Assembly (NCBI GenBank): GCA_022494885.1
Contig: JAGVSM010001168.1
Span: forward strand, 154,500 to 218,499
Direction: 5' to 3'
Origin: Micrasema longulum
Lineage: Eukaryota; Arthropoda; Insecta; Trichoptera; Brachycentridae
Length of the DNA stretch: 64,000 bases
Positions 22,141 through 33,169 of this stretch are shown in pieces. Under the pieces are notes generated by a model. It was not told where the DNA came from, did not search any database, and worked only from the letters and a program-made list of their open reading frames with translations. How positions within the stretch are numbered: position 1 is the stretch's first letter; every line of letters starts with the position of its first letter. The translations under genes were made by a program, and so were the position numbers.

Positions 22141-22273
22141 CAGAAATATGATCATATTTCCTAAGACCAAAATTATAATAAGTTTATCGAGTTGCTCACG
22201 AGAGTGCATTTAGTATTAATGGCTCTTGGCCTCATAGAGTCTGGGATACGTTATTATTATTTTTGGTAATATA

Positions 22274-22628
22274 CAGGGTGTTCTTTTAACCATGTCACAT
22301 CCGAAACCACGATGATCAGTATGAGCCAGAAGACATATTGGCACATTAAAGTATTTTTTTAGAACAAATAAAATTTAAAAAAATAAATTACAAAAAAAGC
22401 AAATGGTCTCTTACTTCTGCAGGGGTGAAACGAGAAGGGGGGAGTCTGACATTGCGCCGCGCTCCCCTTACTTCTCCCTTGCATAAGTAAGCAACCATTT
22501 GTTTTTTTAAATATTTTTTTAAATATATTTTTTTTGTATTAAATATTTTTTTTAAATATGCTAATATATATTTTTGCCCATACTGATCATCGTGGTTTTG
22601 GATGTGACAGGGTTTGAAGAACACCCTG
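22274..22628. mobile_element. Tc1/mariner-type MITE, 355 bp
   Basis: Ends are inverted repeats of about 50 bp (CAGGGTGTTC out, GAACACCCTG back; inside, TGTCACATCC and ACGATGATCAGTATG), flanked by TA on both sides. An inner inverted pair, CAAATGGT (22400) and ACCATTTG (22494), adds a second palindrome. No transposase. A partial relative lies at 1073. Confidence 0.88.
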
Positions 22629-22859
22629 TATATATATGTATTTGTATGAATAAAAAAAAAAATATATATATATTTCAACTTGCGTGTTAGCATAGTTCCT
22701 CGGTGTTTTTAAAGATTGTTTGAAATTATTTCCCCAAATCAGTCTATTAAAAAAAAATGAACATATAATGAAAATAAAATTAATTGCTAGTTGTAAAAGA
22801 TATTACTTAATTTACTGTTTTATCAATAATTCGAACACATTTCCTACAAGCATGGAATT

Positions 22860-23110
22860 CTGAAGGCAAAATTTATGCAAATTATCCCGATCCTTTAAAG
22901 TTCGCAGTACCAGGGCGATATAAGTGCTGGCAGGTCGCTATCTATATAATATGTAGATCCCCGCTTCGGGCCGTTTGCCACGGGGATGTTGGGTACTGCG
23001 GAATGGCGAGGGGAAGTATGCCAGTGCGCCAGGAGGCATCAAGCTGACAGCCGCCGTATCAGTAGTTATCAGTTGAACGCTAAGCCCCATCCTCAGCTCA
23101 GAAATGGAAA
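22860..23110. other. GC-rich island 7
   Basis: Moderately GC-rich block including CCCCGCTTCGGGCCG. The 65-codon frame has no known domain. Confidence 0.25.
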
Positions 23111-23190
23111 GCTTTTGCGACAGAAAGGTAGTAATGAGGTGGGGGTTATCTCGTTTGAAATGAGAATAGTCGAGTTAAGTTAAGTTTTAA

Positions 23191-23720
23191 GGGCCGTTTA
23201 CATGTGGACAATACAATAGATATGACAATATTGTCTTATCCCAGCTCTGTGAACAGCCTTGACTCCGCGGGACTGAACTCGGGGGCAGTAAAAAATCGTC
23301 CGCAGTTCACACGTGAGCGCTGCTAAAATGTACACGACGGCGTTTATTACGAGCGAGTTCCCGTAAAATACTATTTATTTTGTTCCAAGAATTTATGAAT
23401 TATGAAATCAAATACAAATAATAAAATCTATTTTTTTCTGATTCCATTTTTGGCAAAAAATGTGCGGGAGCAACACGTTCACGTCGAGAAAATCGCTATT
23501 GTCACAAGATACTGTCCCAGCGTGTTCACAGGAGAACAATGCAGCCGCTAGCGTCCGAGCGCGATTGTAGGGGTAATCATTTTTCCGCGAAGATAGCCTG
23601 CCCGTCTTTCTCGGTGGTAATGTCTCGGGACAATTTTTTTCTTACAAATTGCTGTTTACACGTAAACAATGGATAAATCATGGGACAAAACAATATTGTA
23701 TTGTCCAGTTGTAAACGGCC
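23191..23720. mobile_element. Non-autonomous DNA transposon, about 530 bp
   Basis: Starts GGGCCGTTTACATGTGGACA and ends TTGTCCAGTTGTAAACGGCC, imperfect terminal inverted repeats. The interior has CpG-rich segments (ATCATTTTTCCGCGAAGATA) repeated in reverse at 55240-55480. No transposase; possibly hAT-related, but the target duplication could not be read. Confidence 0.7.
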
Positions 23721-23924
23721 AGTGTGGACGTAAATCCCTTTATTTGCAGGTTGGTAACGATTTCAGTTGGAATACATCTGACACCTCCTTCTCAAACCCC
23801 TTAGTATGTCATGCTATCGTTTCGTAACTCATATTCACTCTGACGCAGCCAAAATTGTATTTGTTCTGGTATCCGCTACATACAAATGAACACTGTAAAC
23901 TCTTGTGCTGACTACTCTGTAATC

Positions 23925-24375
23925 ACAGCATAAGCTATCTCTTCGTTCTACGAAAGACGCCTTTCAATACCCATTCACCGCTCTAATTTTTTTGCCTCCT
24001 TTTTCACATAAGTAGATTCTCTATTGTGAGATAATCCAGCCACTAATGTCAGAGACGCCCATTCTTTATTCACATTCAAATCACGATTAAATTTTTGACT
24101 TCCCAAATATTTGAATTTTTCCTTCCTCCTCCCTCTTTATCCCCTCTTTTCTCCATAGGATAGTGTAGATATTTTGTAAGATTCTATTTCTGAAAAATAT
24201 ACGTATATGACAATGGTTTGTTTATAGTAAAAGTTTTATAATATACCTACAATATGTTCATATACCATTGATTTTCTCAAATTTAACGGTTTGGGTAAGT
24301 AGGAAGAAATTGCCTTAAGGTAATATGCCCGCCTGTATGCATATGTATGTAAAATGTATATGTAATATTTGCATA
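23925..24375 (+). pseudogene. LINE-A RT C-terminus and 3' end
   Basis: Aligns to 36005-36470 (TCTCTTCGTTCTA, CGCTCTAATTTTTTTGCCTCC, CACTAATGTCAGAGACG) but with frameshifts. It ends GAAATTGCCTTAAGGTAAT (one G-U pair in the hairpin) and GCCCGCC. Confidence 0.8.
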
Positions 24376-24379
24376 TCTT

Positions 24380-25010
24380 CTCTTAGTGCCCTGTCAGGTA
24401 TCCCCAACGTTGGTAATCACCCTGGCAAAAGTCTCTCTGTCCTGTGTTGCCTGGAAAATCTGCTCTACAGTCTTGAAACCAGTCCAGTCTCGTATATTTC
24501 GCAGCCAGGACATCTGTCTTCTTCCAGCCCCTCTGTGACCCTCAATCTTGCCTTTAAAATTAAATGAAGCAAGTGGTACTTTTCTCCAGGCATCATATTC
24601 CCCAGATACGACATTTTACAAACTTTTATGTGGTTAAGAGTTCTCTGTTCGTTCTAGCGCGACTTAAGACTTCTGAGTTCGTTATCAGGTCTGTCCAAGA
24701 TATCTTTAGCATTTTGCGATGCAACCACATCTCAAAAACCTCCAGCCTGTTCATAGTGTTCAACTTCAGAGTCCAAGTCTCACAGCCATACAGCAATACA
24801 GACCACACATAACATTTTACCAATCTTTGCCTTATTTTTATGTTTAGATTGGCATTGCAGAAGAGGGATTTCATTTTATTACATCAGCTCTTGCTGCCTC
24901 ATTTCTGCATTGAATTTCTATATTTGGGTCGAGGATCTCTGTTAGAATGCTGCTGAGGTTTTTAAACTTGTCCACCTTTTCAATGTCACTACCCTTTAAT
25001 TTGAGTAAAG
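24380..25010 (-). pseudogene. Endonuclease-RT C-terminal pseudogene
   Basis: The minus frame of 82 codons (24626-24874) reads YVWSVLLYGCETWTLKLN and RLEVFEMWLHRKMLKISW, preceded by KFKNLSSILTEILDPNIE and followed, after a frameshift, by YLGHILRGEKYH. This is the thumb and C-terminal part of a widespread insect endonuclease-RT. It meets LINE-A end to end at about 24378. Confidence 0.88.
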
Positions 25011-25059
25011 TGTATAAATTAATTTATAATGCCACCCTGTGAGCCCCACATCGTCTACA

Positions 25060-25190
25060 AAGTCAACAGATGGAAGAGTTGAGGAAATGCGGAAGTTTAA
25101 ACATTGGCAAAATGTTGAATCCAATGACAAGTCATAAGCCTTGTAATAGCCTAGACTTCCATATTCCCGTATTAAAAATATTTTTCCTTT
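25060..25190 (-). repeat. REP-B fragment
   Basis: Reverse complement of the REP-B middle (TAGACTTCCATATT, AAGTCATAAGCC, CAACAGATGGAAGAGTTGA). Confidence 0.65.
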
Positions 25191-25199
25191 CTGTTGCAA

Positions 25200-26040
25200 T
25201 AAATTTGGAAAAAAATATTGAGTACCTACATAAAATACTTATTAATTTAGTTTTAGATAAATAAAAATGCTAAATGACTGGTGTGCCGTAGCGGGAATTT
25301 CGCAAGGGGGTCAATCAATTTATTTTATCGAGATTTCGCCGATCAAAACATTATTCTTATTTTCGAACGCGTCACATTCCGCCACTTGATTTTCATTCGC
25401 AAATGACACCCACACTCGGAATCACACCGTTTTTAGATCCATCATAGCGAAAACGTTCCCGATCAAAAGCGAGCATCTCCATTTCTGCAAACAGTGTATT
25501 AGGGTGTCAGAGGTGGGAAGGGAGGAATAAATCACCCCCAGTGGCCCTGACACCCCGGTAGCTAACCAGGCGTTCACGGCCCTTCTGAGATTTCCTTCAC
25601 ACATTAAACCTTCCAGAAACACTGTCGTGACTCGGCGACTGAGATTTGCATCCCTACTCCTTTATAATATTTTTCTGAAAGAAAATTAAGCGAGTACTTA
25701 CAATGGGTACAAAATTAAAACTAAAAATTAAATCAAATTAAAATGTGTAATTTTTATTAGGGAAATCAACAAAAAAGTGCTTAAATTTTTCGCAACTAAT
25801 GGTCATAGGGCACTGCGTCGGTACACCAATCGCAGCATACCATCATTTTTGTCACAAAAAGGTAAGATAAGAAGGTAGAAATGGATGATTTTATGTCTGT
25901 TACGGCGTTGTGCAAAACTTACTACCAGCGCCGATAGGAGAAAGTCTGGCTTCGCCGACTTCCGTTCGGTAGCGGCCGGTGACATGTTGAGTTGGTTAGT
26001 GAGGACAGCCTGGCGTTTGGTGTTGCCAGCGGTGTCCACA
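25200..26040. other. No gene seen
   Basis: Moderate GC in places. Frames at 25422-25622 and 25803-26048 on the minus strand resemble nothing I know. No shared repeat recognised. Confidence 0.35.
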
Positions 26041-26049
26041 TAGCCCAAA

Positions 26050-26690
26050 ATAATATATCAACAAATAAATTTAAAGTTAATCTAAAGAAATTTTTTGAAC
26101 TCGTGTAAAAACAACATTTAATTTTAATTAGTATGAATGTATTATTATTTCATTTTAATTATTTATTGACAATTCTTGATGGAATTCCATTGTAATGATG
26201 TAATAACTTATATTTCCATATAAGTTATTAATTAAAAAAATACTTGGTACGCTTCCACTTATTTATTTTGACCAATTAGCGCTTTCACCCTCTAATGGGC
26301 ATCTTCAGACTGGTGAATATTATACAATGTAAGGGTAATTTATATAAAACTAAATATTATCTTAAGTGTAGGTACATTTAAAAATAAGTTGAAAACGATA
26401 CAATACGCAATATTGCAATGAAACAGAGTGAGACAAATTATTGAAACATGTGTTGGCGGCGGTGTACTTTAAGAAAATATAGGTTTTTTCTTTATATATC
26501 CTTTTTTTTCTTTTCATTTTTCTTTTCATGTACTCGTATTTAAAATTATATAAACTCTTATAAATAAACAACTACAACAGTGTAAGTCACTCTCCAAGCA
26601 CAAGAGTTAGTCTCTTTTTTTGGAGAGTTACAGTGATAACATTTACAAAAACATGTACTTTTTATGAAATTTATGAAAAAAAAATAAAAA
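26050..26690 (+). mobile_element. LINE-H 3' end, interrupted
   Basis: Positions 26050-26150 and 26480-26690 match adjacent parts of LINE-H 3' ends (TTTTTTGAACTCGTGTAAAA; GTAAGTCACTCTCCAAGCAC). The 330-bp gap filler at 26150-26480 contains a hammerhead-like motif and a piece related to 10640-10700. Confidence 0.75.
26272..26311 (-). ncRNA. Hammerhead-ribozyme-like motif 1
   Basis: The minus strand gives ACCAGU-CUGAAGA, a CCC/GGG stem-loop, then GAAAGCGCUA and AUUGGU. CUGANGA and GAAA are the catalytic core boxes of hammerheads. ACCAGU pairs with AUUGGU as stem I (one G-U), and AGCGCU is self-complementary as stem III of a dimer. One unpaired G in stem II departs from the canonical form. Confidence 0.4.
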
Positions 26691-26714
26691 AATTTAAAGG
26701 GTGTTTTTACACTA

Positions 26715-26865
26715 GAATATTTCATATTACACACTGTGTAACGTTCACCATTCTACCTATGTTTGTACATCCACAATTTCTCCATCTCTTGACTTTTGTC
26801 AGTAAAGAAAAAAACAAAACTTTTAAGAATCGTAGCGATGATAATACGATACATAAAAATTCGTT
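26715..26865 (+). repeat. REP-B fragment joined to REP-CRE-like piece
   Basis: TTACACACTGTGTAACGTTCACCATTCT (part) is the REP-B middle; 26826-26855 (CGTAGCGATGATAATACGAT) matches the right part of REP-CRE. Confidence 0.55.
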
Positions 26866-27042
26866 TTCTTCGCCCTGGTTACGTGCTATTGAAATATCCG
26901 CCATTGTGTGTAGGTTAATTAGGATTATTAGCCTTTTCCTAACCGGGACAATTTTAGAATTTAGCAAGCTGGCGGTGGAATTTATGATTTGATTTCATGA
27001 ATTCCTGGTAGAACGAACTTTTTAGTGGTGATTGGTGACAGT

Positions 27043-27115
27043 CCGCACGGCGCAGTTTGTTGGTTAGAATGGCCAGTTGTGAATCTGGCGTCGCAGTTTC
27101 GATTTCCGCCAGTTG
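27043..27115 (+). mobile_element. Possible degenerate tRNA-derived SINE head
   Basis: GTTGGTTAGAATGGCC and GTTTCGATTTCC stand where A and B boxes would be, with an anticodon-like CCAG..GTG..CTGG arm, followed by an A-rich tail. The boxes are poor. It may be chance. Confidence 0.35.
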
Positions 27116-27299
27116 CAAGAAGAAAAAAAAACTAAGAAATTAAAAAAAATACATTGTTATTTTTTTTATAGCCCTTTCGCACCTGCTGCGAACTTCTTTA
27201 AAAAGTCAATATGTAAATGTTTTTTTCTTATTGAAAACTTCACAAAATTCTTTTAAGTCATAGTTTTCGCCAAACTGCAAACGCAGTTTTTTTGCAGTG

Positions 27300-27830
27300 A
27301 TTTATCTCGGTAATCTGGAAGTTAAGGACGCCATACCTTCACCATGACGGTATAGTTGAAGATAAATTTTACTGAGTGATTACGAAGATAAACTACCGAC
27401 TCCCTTCCTTCAAATTTAGGGTAGGTAAATCAATGTAACTAAGGGACGCGTACGCCACGGTACACGTATCTACGCACTCTAAGTGACGAATTAAAGATTA
27501 AGTTATTATATTTGTTCCATCTATTTGACTATTTTCTTGAGTGCACGTATCGAGATTTTTAAAACAGTCGAAAGTTAAGCATCCCGTCTTATTAATTGTC
27601 AAAAGTCATAAAAAAAATCATTTTCAGTCGAACATTTATTGCTTGAATTGGGATTTATTGGAGTTTATAACCGCCTTGAAGTGGCCACTTTTTATTACAG
27701 AAGCCTATTTAAAATATAAACGCGAACTATTTTAAATTTTTATAAAGTAAGGAACGCTGACTAAATTTTCAGTGTCATTCATTGGTTGGATTCGATTATA
27801 TGATGTCGAGATGACAAGTCGGTGGAACGA
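27300..27830 (+). repeat. REP-C copy 1
   Basis: Starts near AAGTTAAGGACGCCATACC and ends near GATGTCGAGATGACAAGTC. Blocks recur at 29689-30070, 43515-44050 and 44180-44470. No terminal repeats or coding seen; class unknown. Confidence 0.65.
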
Positions 27831-29100
27831 ACCGAAGTAGATGGAGATTGTAAAGAATTTAAGTATATCGTATCGGTATGTACCGTCAAAGAAAACTTTT
27901 TATTATCGCGGCCCTGGTCCATTTTATGAAACAAAATATAATAATAATAAAGAAAAAAGAAACAAACCTTTTAACGGGAAAAACAAAATATCTAACATTT
28001 TTCTTCACATTACAATCGTCGAATAATAATTTATTGTATCCACATCTTACCGTGTCGTAATATTATTATTTATTTTATCTTTGGCCGATAACGACTAGCG
28101 TATCGCGCACGTTTATTTGTACTGCATCTCTGCCTAAGTAGTTTGCACGTGTGTGTGTTATTTAAATCGACCGCTAAAGTGATCATCGACTTTCATGTGC
28201 TCCCGATAGCACCGGCCTCTCCCTGCCACATGAGCCGTGTGTCGTGGCCTTCTTCGTTTTGTAACAAGGTAAATAATACACACACCTCCTTTGCTTTATG
28301 ATATCCCTGAAAACAACCGGCACCCAGTCCAACTACTCGGGTCCGCCGCTCATCAGACGCGCGACGGAGATGGATGGGCATTTCAAATCTTTCTTTCACA
28401 CTTTCCTGTGCTCCTGGTATCACCAATAATAATACACCCATCAGCGCACATTGCACTGATAATTTATTATTAAACCGCGTCGTTAACGCTCTCTCTGCAT
28501 AATAATTATAGATAAAATGAGCTTATAGTAAAAAATAAATTTCCATCCATGCATAATCATACTTGCCGCAGGTTTTGCCCAGAAGCTTTTCAGATTACGC
28601 GAGGCATAAAAATACCCGACGCTATCAGAAGTTCCCGACATCTCAAACCTAGCTCACAGAACGAGGTGGTTGGTATTGAGGCACTTGATAAAAGAACGAA
28701 TGAAAGTATGTTATTAACGTTCCAACAAAACTTTCTCTTTTTATAATATCGTATATTTTGTGTTCGCGTTTTCCTCAGTCAGGGTCAGGATGGAAGATGT
28801 CCGTCGTTACGGTGGTGATACGACTCTTCGTCGGTAATGTCTGTCCCGTGAAAGAAGTTAGGTACTAGGGGGCCATAAGGAATAGGCAGAATTCCCCCGC
28901 TATTTGTAACAAGACTGTGCGGAACGCTCGACATCACTTTCTCACCCCGCCCATCCATGATCGCCGGATACTCTGTCTTGTGAAAATGTGCGATGAAAAA
29001 TTTTCTTGAACGAAAAACGAAAGAGAACGCCGTCATTTGAAAGTTTTTCGACAACCATTGGAATTTTATGCTGTTTATGTCATTTATATATTTATTTGGC
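27831..29100. other. No gene seen
   Basis: Mixed composition with several 60-90 codon frames, none with a recognisable domain. No RNA gene or shared repeat identified. Confidence 0.35.
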
Positions 29101-29124
29101 TCCTATAAAAGAACATTTAACAAT

Positions 29125-29688
29125 CAATGTTAAATTACAGGGCCCCCATTATAATGAAAAGTTTGTCCTTCAAGTAAGTTGTCTGTGAAGTAAAATAAAA
29201 TTTTCCGTTCGAAATAGTGTGTATGTTTTTTAAAATTTTATTTGAAATATATTCAATTACAGGATCCGTATAACAATGAAAAGTTGACACCTATAATTTT
29301 ATCAACAAAGTAAGATTATGGTTTCTGTATGAGAAATAGAATATGCATTTTTTTTCTATACATGTTCAATTATAGGTATTTAATTCACCTTAATTTTTTA
29401 TAGACATTCGAAGATAACTCTGTTAATTTCTGATTGTAATTGACCCCCAGGGTCTCGATTATGATGGGAAAATAAAATTTATCTTCAATTTAATCTACAA
29501 AGTAAAATTAAGTCGGTACATATCGAGACAGTATAAAGTAAGATCGATCTTTATGTACGAAAATGTGTACATTTGTAAGAAAATTCAAAGTATCTTCGCC
29601 AGTAACTTGGAATTAAACATACTTAGAAAAAAAAACATGTAAATACTGTTCATAAAGAAAAATTAAATTTACTTTGTAGATAAAATGG
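29125..29688. repeat. Cluster of decayed GGCCCC-type MITE ends
   Basis: Left-end-like sequences at 29138 (GGCCCCCATTATAATGA), 29270 (GGATCCGTATAACAATGA) and 29451 (GGGTCTCGATTATGATGGG), and a right-end-like one at 29418-29447. They are diverged relatives of the element at 2249-2488, partly overlapping, with interior blocks such as TGTACGAAAATG shared. Confidence 0.55.
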
Positions 29689-30070
29689 AAGATCAATCAA
29701 ATCAATCAAAGCTGAAGATGTCATACCTTCACCATAACGGTATAATTGAAGATAAATTTTCCCGAACAATTGATTACGAAGATATACACACTACCGACGA
29801 TCGGTTTTTACCGACGGATCTAGTATCTCACCCATCAAAAGTGTTAAAAATGTTGTTTCGCCAAGCAGTTTTTGCTTTAATTGCAATTTATTTATTTTTA
29901 AAATTATTTTAGGCAGCCAGTTTTTTTCTTGAAAGGCTGTTTCAAATATGAGAGAAAAATAAGTAAATTTTGAAATCGAATAAAATTCTGATATAACTTG
30001 TCAGTTTAGAAAACGAAGGACTAGATGCACAGATACTATGGGTATATTCTGCCTTATTAACATATAATAC
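29689..30070 (+). repeat. REP-C copy 2
   Basis: ATACCTTCACCATAACGGTA, GGTTTTTACCGACGG, GCAGTTTTTGCTTTAATT and AAATATGAGAGAAAAATAAG match 43530-44050. It joins a MITE right end at its left. Confidence 0.65.
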
Positions 30071-31075
30071 GAGTAGCTAGTATGTTAACACTCAATATAA
30101 ATAAAAATGTGTGACCATTCGAATAGAGTTTCCCTTGAATATATAAATTATGAGATAGTTATATATTTACCCATTTTAGAAACAGACAATCCGATTAAAT
30201 CCATTATATAATTAAAATTGAATGGATAAAGTACCCAATGCAAGTATGTAAATAGTTATAATTGATTATCAAAACAAAAAATACTCGCATTGTTTCCAAA
30301 CCACATTTATCTAAAATCTAAATAAAACCAAAACGCAAACCAACCAGGGCAGCAAGCGGAGAAATTGCGCAAAACAACATGACGAATACACTAAAATTAA
30401 TCATGTACAAAAATCCTCCAATGTACGGAGTATAGAGAGGCCACCCTTGTATCCGGAGCATAGTGAAGCGTGCTGGGTCGCATTTGCTAGCCCCCTCTGC
30501 ACCCCCTTCCCCGACGGCCACCCACCCCACCCGCCCTGTATATTCCGCAGAGTAGAGACGCCTCCCACACTCCTGCCCCCCGGGTATAACTCTGAGCGTG
30601 AGCCAGAAGCGATTCGCATGAAAATGGACTGTGAAAATCGCGCTACGCGATAGGAATGGGGGTGTGGGTAATCGCTAACACGAAAGCCTACGTAGAACAT
30701 TATAGGTATCTATTGCAAATTTGCGCCAGATCCTTTTTAAAATATATACCCAGATGCTTATGGTGAGATGCGTAATTACCTGTACACAGCGGTGTCCTAG
30801 TACCTACATATGCTAATTTTATAAGTTGAGTACCTACCTACGGAGTTAAATTATATATGGTAAGTCGGGGTAATATGGCAACAAAAAAATAATTGGGACT
30901 TTTCGTATCTGGAAAAATGAATATTATATAAAACCAAATCATAAAATTTGTTTGTTAATTAAGCACGACTAACCATTAAAAATTGAAAGAAAGAAAACGC
31001 AGTCGAAATGCGATATTACTCCACTAGTGGGGTATTATGGCATAACTATAAATTAAGGTGTACTCTTCTCACAAA
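30071..31075. other. No gene; contains GC-rich island 8
   Basis: AT-rich except 30440-30640, which is C-rich and CpG-bearing (CACCCCACCCGCCC). Overlapping frames there on both strands reflect composition. No known domain. Confidence 0.35.
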
Positions 31076-31079
31076 AGTT

Positions 31080-31310
31080 TATCGCACATACACAGCGATT
31101 TTTTTTTCATTTTCTTGTCTCAAAAACCAATTACGACCAAGAGGAATCATCTTCAAATTAATATCATTCATGCGACGCATTAAAGTGCGTTTAGGTACGT
31201 TGAAACGTCTGTAGATCTCGGGAATATAGCCCTTTTTCTTAATTTCTTCTACAGCTTTCTCCGGTGCATCCACCGTCCATCGTGCTCGAAGATGCTTTGT
31301 TTTGTACTAT
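31080..31310 (-). pseudogene. Pogo/pipsqueak-type helix-turn-helix fragment
   Basis: The minus frame reads RWTVDAPEKAVEEIKKKG then IPEIYRRFNVPKRTLMRRM. This matches the N-terminal DNA-binding fold of pogo/Tigger transposases and psq-domain proteins (a helix ending 'VPKxTLxRR'). The DDE domain is not found nearby, so it is a transposon remnant or, less likely, a host exon. Confidence 0.6.
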
Positions 31311-31820
31311 CGGGGCATTTTAAATGAAATAAAAGCGCGTTAGCATAAAACTTCAACTAACTGTGGCACATAACCACAAAAAGCCACCGCGTGACATTCT
31401 AAACGTCAAAACAAAACGCATTCAAAATGGCATCACAAACAGAGTTGCGAGTCATGGACCCCATTTTCCAAATTGGTTCTGGAAAATTTATCCACAGCGG
31501 CTATTTTTGATTCAGCAATTATCACAAATACAGTTTCAAGAAACTTTTAGTGAATATATTTTCAGGCTTACCTTGGGTTTTCAGCTGTAACTCAATATCT
31601 GTTTCGCTGCGATCGCCATGCGGTCCGTTCTCCATAAGTAATGTCAATTGTGAATAAATGGGCGCTTTTGCAACGCCATCAGTGCATGAACTAAAGAATT
31701 TTTGCGCGATTTATGTTTGTGCGGCATATTGTCAAACGCGGCGTTTATCCCCAAGTTTATATATTTAAAAAATAAATAAAACACTTTGTACTTATACTAC
31801 ACACGAATTTAATATTAAAA
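31311..31820. other. No gene seen
   Basis: No recognised coding or repeat. The 75-codon frame at 31363-31590 has no known domain. Confidence 0.35.
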
Positions 31821-31823
31821 CAG

Positions 31824-31862
31824 AACTAGTTTCGGGTATTCTGAATCATCCATCATCAGGTG
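31824..31862 (-). ncRNA. Hammerhead-ribozyme-like motif 2
   Basis: The minus strand has ACACCUGAUGA, a GG..CC stem-loop with an inner AUU/AAU pairing, then CCGAAACUAGUU. Both core boxes are exact, and ACUAGU is self-complementary. Stem I is weak (ACA with UGU after a mismatch). Confidence 0.4.
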
Positions 31863-31907
31863 TAGATATCGATTTCAGAAGTAATTATCTGTACACATGG
31901 GTAAAGA

Positions 31908-31988
31908 CCGACCGACGTTTCGGCCATAAAAACGAGTTTCAGCCGTGGTTTCGAATGCGACCAAAAATTGGCCGAAACCTGCAGTCGG
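31908..31988. repeat. Short inverted repeat
   Basis: CCGACCGACGTTTCGGCCA (31908-31926) faces TGGCCGAAACCTGCAGTCGG (31969-31988). They are imperfect reverse complements enclosing about 40 bp. Confidence 0.7.
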
Positions 31989-32089
31989 GATGTGACAGAT
32001 TACTTTCGGCTGTACTCGGGTGCTTCTTGCGGCTCGTGACTCGGCCGCGGGACCTGTAATCTGTGACCGGTGACCTTAAGTTTTTTTTA

Positions 32090-32640
32090 TTTTTTTATTT
32101 ATTTACAATTTTAAAAAACCCGTTAGGGTTACATTAGAAATTTAATATTGTCTAGTCATTTTATGTCTCGTCTAGTCTAGTTAGTTCAGTCATCATGTGC
32201 TTTTTCAGATTGATTTTAAATTTGTCTCCAGTAAAAGTTTTCAAGTAGTAAGGTAAGTCGTTGTAGTGTTTAAGTCCATTATGTAGTATTTTTGACTGTC
32301 CTGTGTTTGTCTTTGCTTTTTCAATATGATAGTGTTGTTGTTGTCTGGTGTTATATTTGTGTATGTCAGCATTTTTGACTAATATTATGTCGTCGTCTTG
32401 TATGTTTCCCAGTGTTATTTTGTGCACAATTTTTCAGGTCTCAATTTTAGTCAAGTAGTTTATGTCAAACTGGTGTGTTTTTTTGTACAGTTCAGACGTA
32501 GAGGTCAGGTAGGGTAGGTTGTATGTTAGTTTAAGAATTTTATTTTGTTGTCTTTGTATTCTTGTTATGTCTGTCTTGTTACCAGTAGTTTGGTATAGTT
32601 GTTATATCTTTGGAATTCCAGTATAGTTCATATAGCGTAC
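32090..32640 (-). pseudogene. LINE RT C-terminus and 3' end
   Basis: The 88-codon minus frame (32161-32427) includes HKYNTRQQQHYHIEK and GLKHYNDLP, and ends KINLKKHMMTELTRLDET; upstream, LKLTYNLPYLTSTSELYKK continues the domain across one stop. The 3' UTR carries AACCC-TAA-CGGGTT (32117-32130) and an AAATAAATAAAAA tail. Confidence 0.75.
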
Positions 32641-32689
32641 ATTGATTAACTTTTACATATAATAGGTTATGTAAAACAAACAAACATGG

Positions 32690-33035
32690 AAATAAAGATT
32701 AATTTCATTTATCTTTCATTACTTTTAAATCACTTCTTTTCTAAATTATAAAAATGTACCAAGTGTTATACTTGTTTTACTGTTTATACTATGATACATC
32801 GCCTCTGTTACTTCAATACTTTTTATATTCAAACTCTTTATTTATAGTTAATTTGGTGCATACCTATGCTCAAATTTCTTGTCTAATTTTCTTTTGTTAT
32901 TTCTTTATTTTGAGCTGATTATATGCATCTATATTTTCTTCACTTGTGTGCGGGTGTTTTGTATGCTGATTCATTATAATAATTTTTAATTATAATTTTA
33001 TACTTTGGTAAGGCGTAAGCCGTCGAATAAATAAA
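32690..33035 (+). mobile_element. LINE-K 3' end, copy 2
   Basis: Homologous to 9990-10310. It ends AAGGCGTAAGCCGTCG with the GGC-GTAA-GCC hairpin at 33012-33021, then AATAAATAAATAAATA. Confidence 0.7.
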
Positions 33036-33083
33036 TAAATATACCACGAAGAACCAAAAAGCGCTAAAAATAAACAAATTTAT

Positions 33084-33165
33084 TTAATGACAAACTGTAG
33101 TCCGCATTACTTTACGGGCTGTTTAACCCATTTCGTAATGCAGAATGTAAATATAAGTTAGAAGG
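33084..33165 (+). repeat. Hairpin-bearing repeat, copy 2
   Basis: Positions 33101-33144 fold as TCCGCATTACTTTACGGG against CCCATTTCGTAATGCAGA. The same structure occurs at 10586-10629 with different paired bases. Confidence 0.6.
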
Positions 33166-33169
33166 TAAT

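Noticed and set aside
25803..26048. 81-codon minus frame
   Set aside because: No recognisable motif, no splice or promoter support.
26633..26992. 119-codon open frame
   Set aside because: Spans the end of LINE-H, REP-B and a REP-CRE piece; no single origin or domain.
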